Source: Tumulicola sp039922955 (GTDB lineage Bacteria > Vulcanimicrobiota > Vulcanimicrobiia > Vulcanimicrobiales > Vulcanimicrobiaceae). Taken from it: a stretch of 19,383 bases of DNA. The stretch lies in NCBI GenBank assembly GCA_039922955.1, contig JBDTDR010000123.1:1-19383 (forward strand), read 5' to 3'. Below the pieces are notes generated by a model. That model did no database searches and was not told the DNA's origin. It was given only the letters and a program-made list of their open reading frames with translations. The position numbers were made by a program, and so were the translations under genes. Below, piece after piece: positions 1 through 6,308 of this stretch (within the stretch, counting starts at the first letter, position 1; each line of letters opens with the position of its first letter).

Positions 1-1419
1 GCGCGTCCGGTCGAGGCACTCCTCGACCAGTGGCGCGGCCCGGCGTGCGAAATCGGGCGACTTCGGATTGAGGTTCGGCGGCGCGATGAACAGCCGCGCC
101 TGCCGGTGAAAATCGAACGGCGACGGCGCAACCAGCTCCTGCGCGTCCTCGATTCCTAGCGATCGCTTGAGAAACGCGAACGACCCCGAAGGCTCGCCGC
201 GCGCCGGCAAGGCGGCGACCGAAATCGTGGCGCTGGTGAGCACCACGCTCTGCGTGTGTGCGAACAGCGTAGCGCGCAGGAAATCCGCGACGTCGTACGG
301 CGCGCAGTTGAGCGCGTAGCGTCCATCGCCTTCGGCGCGCTCGACCCACGCGATCGCTTGATCCGAAGGCGCGCCGGCGCGGTCGATGGTCGCGCTATGG
401 GCGTTGACGTTGCGCATCGCGAGATCCCGCCGCCGCTCGGCCTCAGCATCGTTCTCCGGCTTGCTCTTCAGCGCCGAATGCCAGTTCGCAATCAGCCAGT
501 TCTCGAGAACATAGAGTGCGTCGCGGAGTTCTTCGAGCGCCGGCCACGCCGCGTCGTTTGCCGCCAGCGGATAGCGATCGCCCGCCACGCGTGCGAAGGC
601 CGACTCCAATCCGCGAATTCCTTCGTCGAAGCGCGCGTCGAACGACGGCGGCACATCGTAGGCTCGATGCAGTTTGCGCAGCATGCGTCCGAGCGTGGCC
701 CGCGAGAGCGTCGCGGTCAGGGCGTCGGTCGCCCAACGTTCGCATTGATGCGCTTCGTCGAGCACGGCGACGTCGTATGGCGGCAGCAGTCCCCCGCCGA
801 CCGCAAGATCGAGAAAAAACAGCGCGTGGTTGACCACGATGAGATCGGCGTATTTCGCTTCGTCCCGTTTTTTGAAAAAGAAACAGTCCCGGAAGTGCTC
901 GCAAAACTCGCCGACGCAATCGTCGGCGTCGGCATCGATCTGCTCCCACTCGTCGGAGTTCGGCACGAATGGCAGCTCGGCGCGGTCGCCCGCCGGCGTT
1001 CGAGCGGCCCAGTTCCAAAGCTCCTGCATCGAGCGCGACGGCGCCACCAAACGATCCGATCGCAACCGCTCGAACTTCTGCTTGCAGAGGTAGTGGCTGC
1101 GGCCTTTGAGCAACGTGACGCGAACCGGCACGCCGAGCGCGGCTTGCACCAGCGGAATGTCTTTGCGCACGAGTTGCTCTTGGAGCGCGATCGTGCCGGT
1201 GGAGAGCACGACCTTCTTCCCGCTGCGAATCGCCGGCACGAGATACGCCAGCGACTTGCCGACGCCGGTCCCCGCCTCGACGATCGTGTGCACGCCTTCG
1301 AGAATGCCTCGCTCCACGAGCTGCGCCATCTGCACTTGGCCGGGCCGCGCTTCGAATCCGGGCAACGCCCGCGCCAGCGGTCCGCCGGGTGCGAAAACCC
1401 GCTCGATCGCGACGGTCAT
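1..1419 (-). CDS. dinG: DinG/XPD-type FeS-containing ATP-dependent DNA helicase (3' part cut by window edge)
   Basis: This is a superfamily 2 helicase of the DinG/XPD/Rad3 type, which unwinds DNA 5'-to-3' in repair or in clearing replication blocks. My own translation of the minus strand is open from the ATG at 1419 to base 1 (473 codons), so the C-terminal part of helicase domain 2 lies outside the window. Visible motifs are Walker A GTGVGKS (residues 50-56), TGTIALQEQL (motif Ia, about 74-83), DEAH (221-224), VVNHALF (195-201) and TSATIS further on. Cys112, Cys168, Cys173 and Cys179 have the spacing of the [4Fe-4S] cluster ligands of this family. The ATG overlaps the rhomboid stop codon (ATGA), so it is probably translationally coupled as the fourth gene of the operon. 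Family assignment is firm; the exact DNA substrate cannot be told. Confidence 0.9.
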   Translation of the reverse strand, partial: MTVAIERVFAPGGPLARALPGFEARPGQVQMAQLVERGILEGVHTIVEAGTGVGKSLAYLVPAIRSGKKVVLSTGTIALQEQLVRKDIPLVQAALGVPVRVTLLKGRSHYLCKQKFERLRSDRLVAPSRSMQELWNWAARTPAGDRAELPFVPNSDEWEQIDADADDCVGEFCEHFRDCFFFKKRDEAKYADLIVVNHALFFLDLAVGGGLLPPYDVAVLDEAHQCERWATDALTATLSRATLGRMLRKLHRAYDVPPSFDARFDEGIRGLESAFARVAGDRYPLAANDAAWPALEELRDALYVLENWLIANWHSALKSKPENDAEAERRRDLAMRNVNAHSATIDRAGAPSDQAIAWVERAEGDGRYALNCAPYDVADFLRATLFAHTQSVVLTSATISVAALPARGEPSGSFAFLKRSLGIEDAQELVAPSPFDFHRQARLFIAPPNLNPKSPDFARRAAPLVEECLDRTR

Positions 1420-2090
1420 GGGTGGGGTTGGTGCGATGATCGATCCCCGGGCGGAGGTTCGTATTCGGTTTCAAACGTGCTGCCGGTGCTGGCGTCGACG
1501 ACGACCGGCGCGACGCGCCGGGGCGGCGCGTAGATCGCAAACGTCAGAACGAATCCGGCAATCAAACCCGAGATATGCGCCTGCCAGGAAATTGCGGGAA
1601 CGGAAAACGTAATGATGAGATTGAGCACCAAAATGCCGAGGTTTGCGCGTACGAGTTCCATCCCGGGCTTGCCGAGTTTCAATCCGATGGCAAACAGCGC
1701 GCCGAAGAGCCCGAAGATCGCGCCGCTCGCGCCGACCGTCGGAACCAACGGCGCGCTAAAATAGACGACGCCGAGTCCGGCCGCCACCAGCGAAGCCATA
1801 TAGATGAACAACATCCGCCAAGGCCCGATTGCATACTCGATAAAGCGTCCGAGGAACCACAGCGACAGCATGTTTACGCCGATATGCAGCAGGCCGCCGT
1901 GTAAGAAGCCGCCGCTCACGATCCGCCACCATTGGCCGTCGGAAAGGACGGCGGCCGGAAAGAGCGAGCCTTCTTCCAAGACGCGGTCCAGGTTGCCGCC
2001 GCCCCCAAACGACAGCATGCCCGGCCCGGCTACCGAAATCTCCCACAGAAAGCCGATCACGTTGAGCGCGATCAGGAATCGCGTCATCAT
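1416..2090 (-). CDS. Rhomboid-family intramembrane serine protease
   Basis: A 224-residue polytopic membrane protein with the rhomboid hallmarks, cleaving membrane-protein substrates within the bilayer. The catalytic dyad is Ser122 in GASGAIFG and His172 in HISGLIAG. The TM2 signature H64-x4-H69-x3-N73 is also complete, and GPWR (89-92) fits the conserved loop-1 region. About six hydrophobic segments can be counted. The C-terminal tail after about residue 189 is hydrophilic and proline-rich, probably cytosolic. All catalytic residues are present, so it should be active. Its ATG overlaps the stop of the DtxR gene by ATGA, and its own stop overlaps the helicase start by ATGA. The substrate is unknown; neighbours give no hint. 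Confidence 0.92.
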   Translation of the reverse strand: MMTRFLIALNVIGFLWEISVAGPGMLSFGGGGNLDRVLEEGSLFPAAVLSDGQWWRIVSGGFLHGGLLHIGVNMLSLWFLGRFIEYAIGPWRMLFIYMASLVAAGLGVVYFSAPLVPTVGASGAIFGLFGALFAIGLKLGKPGMELVRANLGILVLNLIITFSVPAISWQAHISGLIAGFVLTFAIYAPPRRVAPVVVDASTGSTFETEYEPPPGDRSSHQPHP

Positions 2091-2764
2091 GCGACGGCGT
2101 CGTCCGCGACGATGACCATGCGCGCGAGTTCGAGTGAAATCGCGTGCCGCGCGTCACCGATTTCGATGGTCACCGGACCGCCCAGCGGTGCCTTCTCGAC
2201 AATGCAAACCCGCGCGCCTGGGCGGAGGCCGACTTCGCCAAGGTAGCGGAGGATTTCAGGTACCTCGTCGGTCACGCCGCTCACGACCGCGCGCCGGCCT
2301 TCCTCGATCTGCGCGAGCGGAACGCCCGTCCGCACCGGATCGCTCAAGTCGCGCGGCGGTACCGGATGGCCGTGCGGGCACGTTTGCGGATCGCCGAGCA
2401 GCGCGACTAGCCGGTCTTCAACACGTTGCGAGATGGCGTGTTCGAGCATGCACGCCTCGAAGTGTACTTCGTCCCACGACATGCCGAGCACGTCGGTCAG
2501 CAGCCGCTCGGCCAGACGGTGCCGGCGCAGTACGCGCACGCCCACTTCCAGACCTTTGCGCGTGAGCTTGACCTCGCCGCGCGCGACGTACTCGACGTAC
2601 CCATCCTTATCGAGCTTTTTCAGCATCCCGGAGACGGAAGCGGGCGCGACGCCTAAGCTCGAAGCCAGGCCGGACGTCGTCACCCCAGGCCCCTCGCGCT
2701 CCAAGCGGTACACGGCTTCGAGATATTCCTCGATCGACTCCGCGAAATGGCTATGGCCCGACAT
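2087..2764 (-). CDS. DtxR/MntR-family metal-dependent transcriptional regulator
   Basis: A 225-residue metal-sensing repressor with an N-terminal winged helix (about 1-72), a dimerisation/metal-binding domain (about 73-142) and a C-terminal FeoA/SH3-like domain (about 147-222). The start at 2764 (MSGHSHFAES) is chosen because GAGGTG lies about 5 nt upstream and the family fold begins there; the frame stays open further upstream but reads like antisense of the deaminase gene. Conserved ligand positions visible by alignment to DtxR/IdeR are His82, Glu86, His101, Cys105, Glu108 and His109. The position of DtxR Met10 is Glu13, and Glu16 matches MntR Glu11, so the site mixes iron-type (Cys) and manganese-type (acidic) features. 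It overlaps the deaminase gene by 14 nt and the rhomboid gene by 4 nt. No metal transporter is nearby, so its targets are elsewhere or include its own operon. Confidence 0.9.
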   Translation of the reverse strand: MSGHSHFAESIEEYLEAVYRLEREGPGVTTSGLASSLGVAPASVSGMLKKLDKDGYVEYVARGEVKLTRKGLEVGVRVLRRHRLAERLLTDVLGMSWDEVHFEACMLEHAISQRVEDRLVALLGDPQTCPHGHPVPPRDLSDPVRTGVPLAQIEEGRRAVVSGVTDEVPEILRYLGEVGLRPGARVCIVEKAPLGGPVTIEIGDARHAISLELARMVIVADDAVA

Positions 2765-3818
2765 GCCCCACCTCGTTTCGACGCACGGCGTCGAGTTCCG
2801 TGGCGAGCCGCGCGTGCATCGCCGCCTTGAGGTGCGGCTCGGCAAAACTTGCGTCGACCGCATTGCGGACGTAGCGGGTGAGGGTGTCACTCCCGGCAAT
2901 CGATTCGACCAGCGCGTACTCGTCCGCGATCGACGTGTGGAACATGGTCGGGTCGTCGGCATCGATGGTCACGATGCATCCGGCCCGATCGAATTCCAGG
3001 AACGCGTGCCGGCCCGGCAGCGCCGCACCGGTGACCGCATTCGAGGTCGGGCAAATTTCGAGTGGGACGCGCTCGTTCGCGAGCAGTTCCACCAGCGCCG
3101 GATCCTGCAACGCCGCGATGCCGTGTCCGATCCGTTGCGCGCGTAGCCGTTCGACGGCGGCGCGTACGCTCGCGGGTCCGGCGGCTTCGCCGGCGTGCGC
3201 GACGCAGTGCAAGCCCGCAGCGCGCGCGTAAGCGAAGGCGTCGGCGTAGAGTTCCGGCGGGAAGCGGGCTTCGTCGCCGCCTAAGCCGATACCGATGACA
3301 TCGAGATCGGCGAGCGTCGTTGCGAGTTTCGCGGTGCGCAAGGCGCGGGCTTGTCCGAAATTTCGGGTCAGATCCACGATCAGCGCAAAGGTGGCACGCG
3401 GCCGGGCGGCGCGAAGCTGGGCGACGATCGCCGCGATCGTTTCACGTACGTCCAGGTTCGCGTGGAAAAACGTCCAGACCGACGGCGAAACGAAGAGCTC
3501 GCCGTACATGACGTTTTGCGCCAGCGCATCCTCGACGAACTCAGCCGCCAGACGCGCGTAGTCGTCGGGTTCCTGGAGCGCCCGGCTCACCGCGGCAAAC
3601 GCGAGCAGGAACTCTTGAAAGTCTTTGAAGCGATACGGATCGGCCGGATCGACGGGCTCCCCTTGGTCGCCCACGAAGGCACCCGCGTCCCGTCCTGGCG
3701 GGCGGTAGCGCAGCGGGACGCCGTGCTTCCCGGCCAGCTCGACGAAGGTCGCGCCTCGCAGGCTTCCCTCGAGGTGGCAGTGGAGGTGAACCTTCGGAAT
3801 CCGGTGCGCCAGGGCCAT
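2751..3818 (-). CDS. add: Adenosine deaminase
   Basis: Zinc enzyme of purine salvage, converting adenosine (and deoxyadenosine) to inosine plus ammonia in the cytoplasm. Family motifs are complete: PKVHLHCHLEGS near the N-terminus (metal ligands in HxH), HAGE with the catalytic Glu (about 208-211), RIGHG, CPTSN, and the Asp-Asp pair in TIDADDP (about 286-290). The length, about 355 residues, is normal. The start is taken as ATG 3818; an in-frame GTG at 3824 adds only two residues, and neither has a strong ribosome binding site. It is the first gene of the four-gene minus-strand cluster and ends 14 nt inside the regulator gene. A subfamily acting on adenine or another aminopurine cannot be fully excluded from sequence reading alone. 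Confidence 0.9.
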   Translation of the reverse strand: MALAHRIPKVHLHCHLEGSLRGATFVELAGKHGVPLRYRPPGRDAGAFVGDQGEPVDPADPYRFKDFQEFLLAFAAVSRALQEPDDYARLAAEFVEDALAQNVMYGELFVSPSVWTFFHANLDVRETIAAIVAQLRAARPRATFALIVDLTRNFGQARALRTAKLATTLADLDVIGIGLGGDEARFPPELYADAFAYARAAGLHCVAHAGEAAGPASVRAAVERLRAQRIGHGIAALQDPALVELLANERVPLEICPTSNAVTGAALPGRHAFLEFDRAGCIVTIDADDPTMFHTSIADEYALVESIAGSDTLTRYVRNAVDASFAEPHLKAAMHARLATELDAVRRNEVGHVGP

Positions 3819-3865
3819 CCCCACGCATTCGGCGCCGGCGGCGCCGCCCCGTGCTACGCGGGAGC

Positions 3866-3894
3866 TTGCAGGGGCGCAACCCTGCCCGTAGTAT
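3866..3894 (+). promoter_or_regulatory. Likely promoter of the initiator tRNA gene
   Basis: TTGCAG (3866-3871) and TAGTAT (3889-3894) match -35 and -10 hexamers with a 17-bp spacer, and place the start of transcription a few bases before the tRNA at 3910. A 6-bp inverted repeat (GCAGGG/CCCTGC) lies in the spacer. Seen by eye only. Confidence 0.5.
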
Positions 3895-3909
3895 TAGGGT
3901 TGACCTCGC

Positions 3910-3974
<65 letters not shown>

Positions 3975-3983
<9 letters not shown>

Positions 3984-4022
3984 CCTGTACGGGTCCGTTT
4001 ATTGAAAAATAGGCGGACCCGT
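3975..4022 (+). repeat. Proximal att-like repeat: tRNA 3' end plus terminator
   Basis: The last 11 bases of the tRNA region (CCCCCGCAACC, 3975-3985) and the terminator hairpin that follows recur at 5007-5053. By eye about 42 of 49 aligned positions agree. Together they look like the left and right boundaries left by site-specific integration into the 3' end of a tRNA gene. Confidence 0.65.
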
Positions 4023-4029
4023 TGTTCTT
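3989..4029 (+). terminator. Intrinsic terminator behind tRNA-fMet
   Basis: ACGGGTCCGTTTATT, a GAAA loop and the matching right arm form a 15-bp stem with two G-T wobbles, followed by TGTTCTT. It is placed to end the tRNA transcript. Confidence 0.8.
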
Positions 4030-4212
4030 ACGGGCTCCGAATAGACGGTCCAGTTCGGACCGGAAAGCGTGCAATTCCTGATCAATTTAGCGCAATCGTC
4101 AATCAGCGAAGCCGCGTTGACCGGAAATTCTTTTAGCGACCCGCCGCTTAAACGGCCCTCTTCCGATAGCCGCTCTGATGGGGACGATCGTTTGCAAGGA
4201 GTTCACAAAAAG

Positions 4213-4923
4213 ATGAGCCGCGCCGACGAATCCGAAGAATCCCATCACGATCATCCCGTATTCGCCGCTGCGATCGAGGCGTTTCGCGGAAGGAACGTCA
4301 AGGTACACAGCTTTGACCCTGAAGATGGATCGCTAGTCGTCGTGTACTACAGTACGCGTGAGGAACGACAGCAGCAGTCGTTCGACGACATCTGGAACGA
4401 ACTACGCGCCATTCTTCGAAAAGCAAAAGTTAGGGGCGTACGAAAGTTCCGGCTCAAGGTTCAAGACGTCGAGGTGGCTTTAGTCCGCTTCTCGCACGGC
4501 CACCCTGACGCTTCCAAGGTCGGTGACATAGCGCGTTGGTATCGCGCGAGCGGCTTCAAATGCTTGAGTCGTCGCGCGATCAGCTGCGGAAGCAGCCAAA
4601 ATCGCTCGCGGGCAACACTGATGCGGGGAAGTCCGGCAAGAAATACTCCTATGAGGTGTTCCCTATCAATCAGGTCCTGGAACGACGTGCCGGGAAACTA
4701 CATCTTCGCGAAGCTCGTCAATGGTAGCTGGTCGCCGGTCTACATCGGCGAGAGCGACAGCCTGAAGAACCGGCACACTTCACACGACAAAGAGGCCTGC
4801 ACAAAACGGAATGGAGCTACCCACATTCACGCCCATTCTTCTAGCTGGCAGAAGCGGGCGCGCCTCGACGAGGAGACGGATATCCGGAAGAACTTTCCGA
4901 ACGCGCCCTGCAACCTCCAGTAG
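4213..4923 (+). CDS. GIY-YIG-like domain protein, reading frame probably disturbed in the middle
   Basis: The frame encodes 236 residues from ATG 4213, preceded by AAGGAG (4196-4201); a GTG at 4069 would extend it by 48 residues with nothing recognisable. The C-terminal part resembles a GIY-YIG nuclease fold: GNY (161-163), VYIGES with Tyr177-Gly179, SLKNR with Arg187, and the helix EETDIRKNFPNAPCN carrying the Glu and Asn expected near the end. Residues 1-116 have no family I recognise. Residues about 117-156 (4561-4680) read like a wrong frame. The -1 frame over the same bases gives a natural-looking sequence (MLESSRDQLRKQPKSL... KKYSYEVFPINQV) that rejoins the main frame near 4680. Two compensating indels, real or from sequencing, would explain this. 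It could be a homing-type or defence nuclease, but no activity is claimed. Confidence 0.5.
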   Translation: MSRADESEESHHDHPVFAAAIEAFRGRNVKVHSFDPEDGSLVVVYYSTREERQQQSFDDIWNELRAILRKAKVRGVRKFRLKVQDVEVALVRFSHGHPDASKVGDIARWYRASGFKCLSRRAISCGSSQNRSRATLMRGSPARNTPMRCSLSIRSWNDVPGNYIFAKLVNGSWSPVYIGESDSLKNRHTSHDKEACTKRNGATHIHAHSSSWQKRARLDEETDIRKNFPNAPCNLQ

Positions 4924-5006
4924 CAAACGGACCCCGTAGTCGTTCTGGACCAGGCTATCGGCCGACGACCAGTTATTTGGACCCAAGGCCGTTCTTTGGA
5001 GCTGTA

Positions 5007-5053
5007 CCCCCGCAACCATTTCAGGTCCGCTTATTGAAAAATAAGCGGACCTG
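5007..5053 (+). repeat. Distal att-like repeat: tRNA 3' end with CCA plus terminator
   Basis: CCCCCGCAACCA at 5007-5018 repeats the tRNA-fMet 3' end, here including a full CCA, and is followed by the second terminator hairpin. Upstream sequence does not resemble the rest of a tRNA, so it is not a second intact gene. Confidence 0.65.
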
Positions 5054-5059
5054 TTTTTT
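5022..5059 (+). terminator. Intrinsic terminator, second copy
   Basis: CAGGTCCGCTTATT and AATAAGCGGACCTG form a perfect 14-bp stem around a GAAA loop, followed by six T. The T tract lies on the plus strand, so the hairpin is oriented for a transcript coming from the tRNA side rather than for the GntR gene on the minus strand. Confidence 0.85.
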
Positions 5060-5074
5060 CCTTTCCGGGCTACG

Positions 5075-5458
5075 CTAAGCGCTTGCCGCAGCTTCCCTCA
5101 GTGCAATGCGGATCTCGTTCTTCGAGTAGCCTCGACGACGAAGACTGCTTACGAACCCTTCAACGTCGCCGCGCAGAACGGTGGCGCGCCTTTTGAGGTC
5201 GTCGGAAGGTGTCGATTGCGCGACGCGGGTCCCACGCCGGCCGTCGCTCGTTAGCCACCCTGCGTCCTGCAAGTCCGTATAGGCGCGTGCCACCGTATTG
5301 GGGGCAACGCCCAGGTCGCTCGCGAGCTGCCGCACCGTCGGGAGCGAGTCGCCCGGGCGCAGGTCGCCGCGCTCGACGAACTCGCGCAGTTGCTCGGCTA
5401 TCTGGTGGAACGGTGCCAAGTCCAGGCTCGGATCTACCGATAGAACCAAGCGGGTCAC
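5075..5458 (-). CDS. Short GntR-family (YtrA-like) transcriptional regulator
   Basis: A 127-residue GntR-type repressor. The winged helix spans about residues 16-80 (PFHQIAEQL ... GDSLPTVRQLASDLGVAPNTVARAYTDL ... GRRGTRV). It is followed only by a short helical tail (about 95-123) instead of a large effector domain, as in the YtrA subgroup. The start is taken as GTG 5458, because that codon overlaps the stop of the upstream membrane-protein gene as GTGA and the family sequence begins there; a longer frame to 5524 would add residues that are antisense-like. Members of this subgroup usually sit in an operon with membrane or ABC-transporter genes they control. Here the partner is the membrane protein at 5455-6237. 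It probably regulates the promoter at 6268-6294. Confidence 0.88.
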   Translation of the reverse strand: MTRLVLSVDPSLDLAPFHQIAEQLREFVERGDLRPGDSLPTVRQLASDLGVAPNTVARAYTDLQDAGWLTSDGRRGTRVAQSTPSDDLKRRATVLRGDVEGFVSSLRRRGYSKNEIRIALREAAASA

Positions 5459-6237
5459 GATGCGAGGGGCGTTCGCGATAAATGCCGCGCGTATAGCGAC
5501 TTCCACACGAGGAGCCCAACCCATACGAGAGCCAGTGCGGCCATCTCGGGGATGGCCGGGCCCCAGACGAAGCCGATGAATACAAAGACCGTGACGTTAG
5601 CAAAGAAGCACGTGGTGCCGGTTCGATTCGCGCGCGTTTCGCGATCCACGACCTGCTCGGCTTCGAGATCGTTACCGAAGAGCAGAGGCGGTGCGGTCGC
5701 GATGCGCCATGCCACTACGACCATCGTCACGACGCAAGCGGCCACGATGATTGCCACACCCCGGTACACGTCGTCGAGAATCCACGGTATAAGCAAGAGT
5801 GAATAAAGTGCTGTCAGCCCTATCCACGTCGCGAGCACCGGATCGACGCGGCGCGAACGCCCCAGCAGAACGGAGCGGCGTCTCGGCGCGCGTTCCTCGG
5901 CAATCTGGACTTGAACGATCCGCGCCGAGTATGTCAAAGTGAGGATTGCATACCCGACGATAGGAGGAACGGCATGAGCGAGCATGGCGCACGCTATGCC
6001 GAGGCAAACGCCGGCTACAACGTAGCTTCGCAGCGCCGAGGGGCGCTCTCGCTCGTCGTCCGCGTGCTGTATGCGGTCTTGTTGGGAAGACTCGCCTCCG
6101 CGCTGGAGCGCATCGCAGGAGCCAGACCTGGAGCTTGCAGATATAGCCCCTCTCAGGTTAACGATTCCGCCGTAAAGCGCGGCCACTACGACGGCCCAAT
6201 TCTGCGCGGTTGCGGCGAGCGCCGCGTTCATGACCAT
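5455..6237 (-). CDS. Polytopic membrane protein of unknown function, partner of GntR regulator
   Basis: A 260-residue protein with six or seven hydrophobic segments, roughly at 10-28, 71-90, 91-108, 133-152, 158-178, 209-226 and 230-248. A charged loop at about 35-68 (rich in Ser, Gln, Asp, Arg) separates the first from the second. I do not recognise a family. AGGAGG (6250-6255 on the map) lies 12 nt before ATG 6237; an in-frame ATG two codons later is an alternative. The gene is first in a two-gene unit, and its TGA overlaps the regulator's GTG. No ATP-binding cassette partner is present, which differs from the usual YtrA-type operons. It may respond to membrane stress, but that is a guess from the partner only. 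Confidence 0.7.
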   Translation of the reverse strand: MVMNAALAATAQNWAVVVAALYGGIVNLRGAISASSRSGSCDALQRGGESSQQDRIQHADDERERPSALRSYVVAGVCLGIACAMLAHAVPPIVGYAILTLTYSARIVQVQIAEERAPRRRSVLLGRSRRVDPVLATWIGLTALYSLLLIPWILDDVYRGVAIIVAACVVTMVVVAWRIATAPPLLFGNDLEAEQVVDRETRANRTGTTCFFANVTVFVFIGFVWGPAIPEMAALALVWVGLLVWKSLYARHLSRTPLAS

Positions 6238-6261
6238 AGCTTTGAACGTCCTCCTGTATCA

Positions 6262-6308
6262 GCAACCTTAATACAAACGTGGCGTTAGTGTCAAGCATCC
6301 TAATACAA
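6262..6308 (-). promoter_or_regulatory. Direct repeat flanking the -35 box, candidate GntR operator
   Basis: TTTGTATTAAGGTTGC (6277-6262 read on the minus strand) and TTTGTATTAGGATGC (6309-6295) are near-identical direct repeats about 32-33 bp apart, roughly three helical turns. One covers the -10 box and the other lies just upstream of the -35 box of the promoter above. That position suits autoregulation by the GntR protein. Confidence 0.45.
6268..6294 (-). promoter_or_regulatory. Candidate promoter of the membrane protein/GntR operon
   Basis: On the minus strand TTGACA (6294-6289) is a perfect -35 hexamer and TATTAA (6273-6268) a good -10. The spacer is only 15 bp, shorter than usual, which would suit a regulated promoter. 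The ribosome binding site AGGAGG follows at 6255-6250. Confidence 0.5.

Larger units (their letters stand above)
3986..5017. mobile_element. Candidate 1.03-kb integrative element (or remnant) in tRNA-fMet
   Basis: The segment is bounded by the tRNA 3' end and a second copy of that end exactly 1032 bp on, each followed by a related terminator. Inside, base composition is visibly less GC-rich than the neighbouring genes, and the only gene-like content is the GIY-YIG-like frame at 4213-4923. No integrase, excisionase or replication gene fits in it. Positions 4023-4212 and 4924-5006 hold no gene but are rich in GGTCC/GGACC pentamers, often as inverted pairs. It may be a non-autonomous passenger moved by an integrase supplied elsewhere, or the remains of a larger island. 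An alternative is a partial duplication of the tRNA 3' region without any mobile element. Confidence 0.5.

Noticed and set aside
256..1533. A 425-codon plus-strand frame opposite the helicase gene, and a 365-codon minus-strand frame over the same bases
   Set aside because: Both are frame shadows. Only the third frame gives Walker A, DEAH and the four-cysteine cluster.
2765..2962. An N-terminal extension of 66 residues on the DtxR-family regulator
   Set aside because: The extra part is Ser/Thr/Arg-rich antisense-like reading of the deaminase gene, and the internal ATG at 2764 has a good ribosome binding site and matches the family start.
5001..5018. A second tRNA gene ending at 5018
   Set aside because: Only the last 11-12 bases match. 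Upstream there is no anticodon arm or T arm, so it is a copy of the 3' end only.
5459..5524. A 22-residue extension of the GntR regulator
   Set aside because: It overlaps the end of the membrane-protein gene in another frame and has no family resemblance; GTG 5458 gives GTGA coupling and the usual YtrA-like length.
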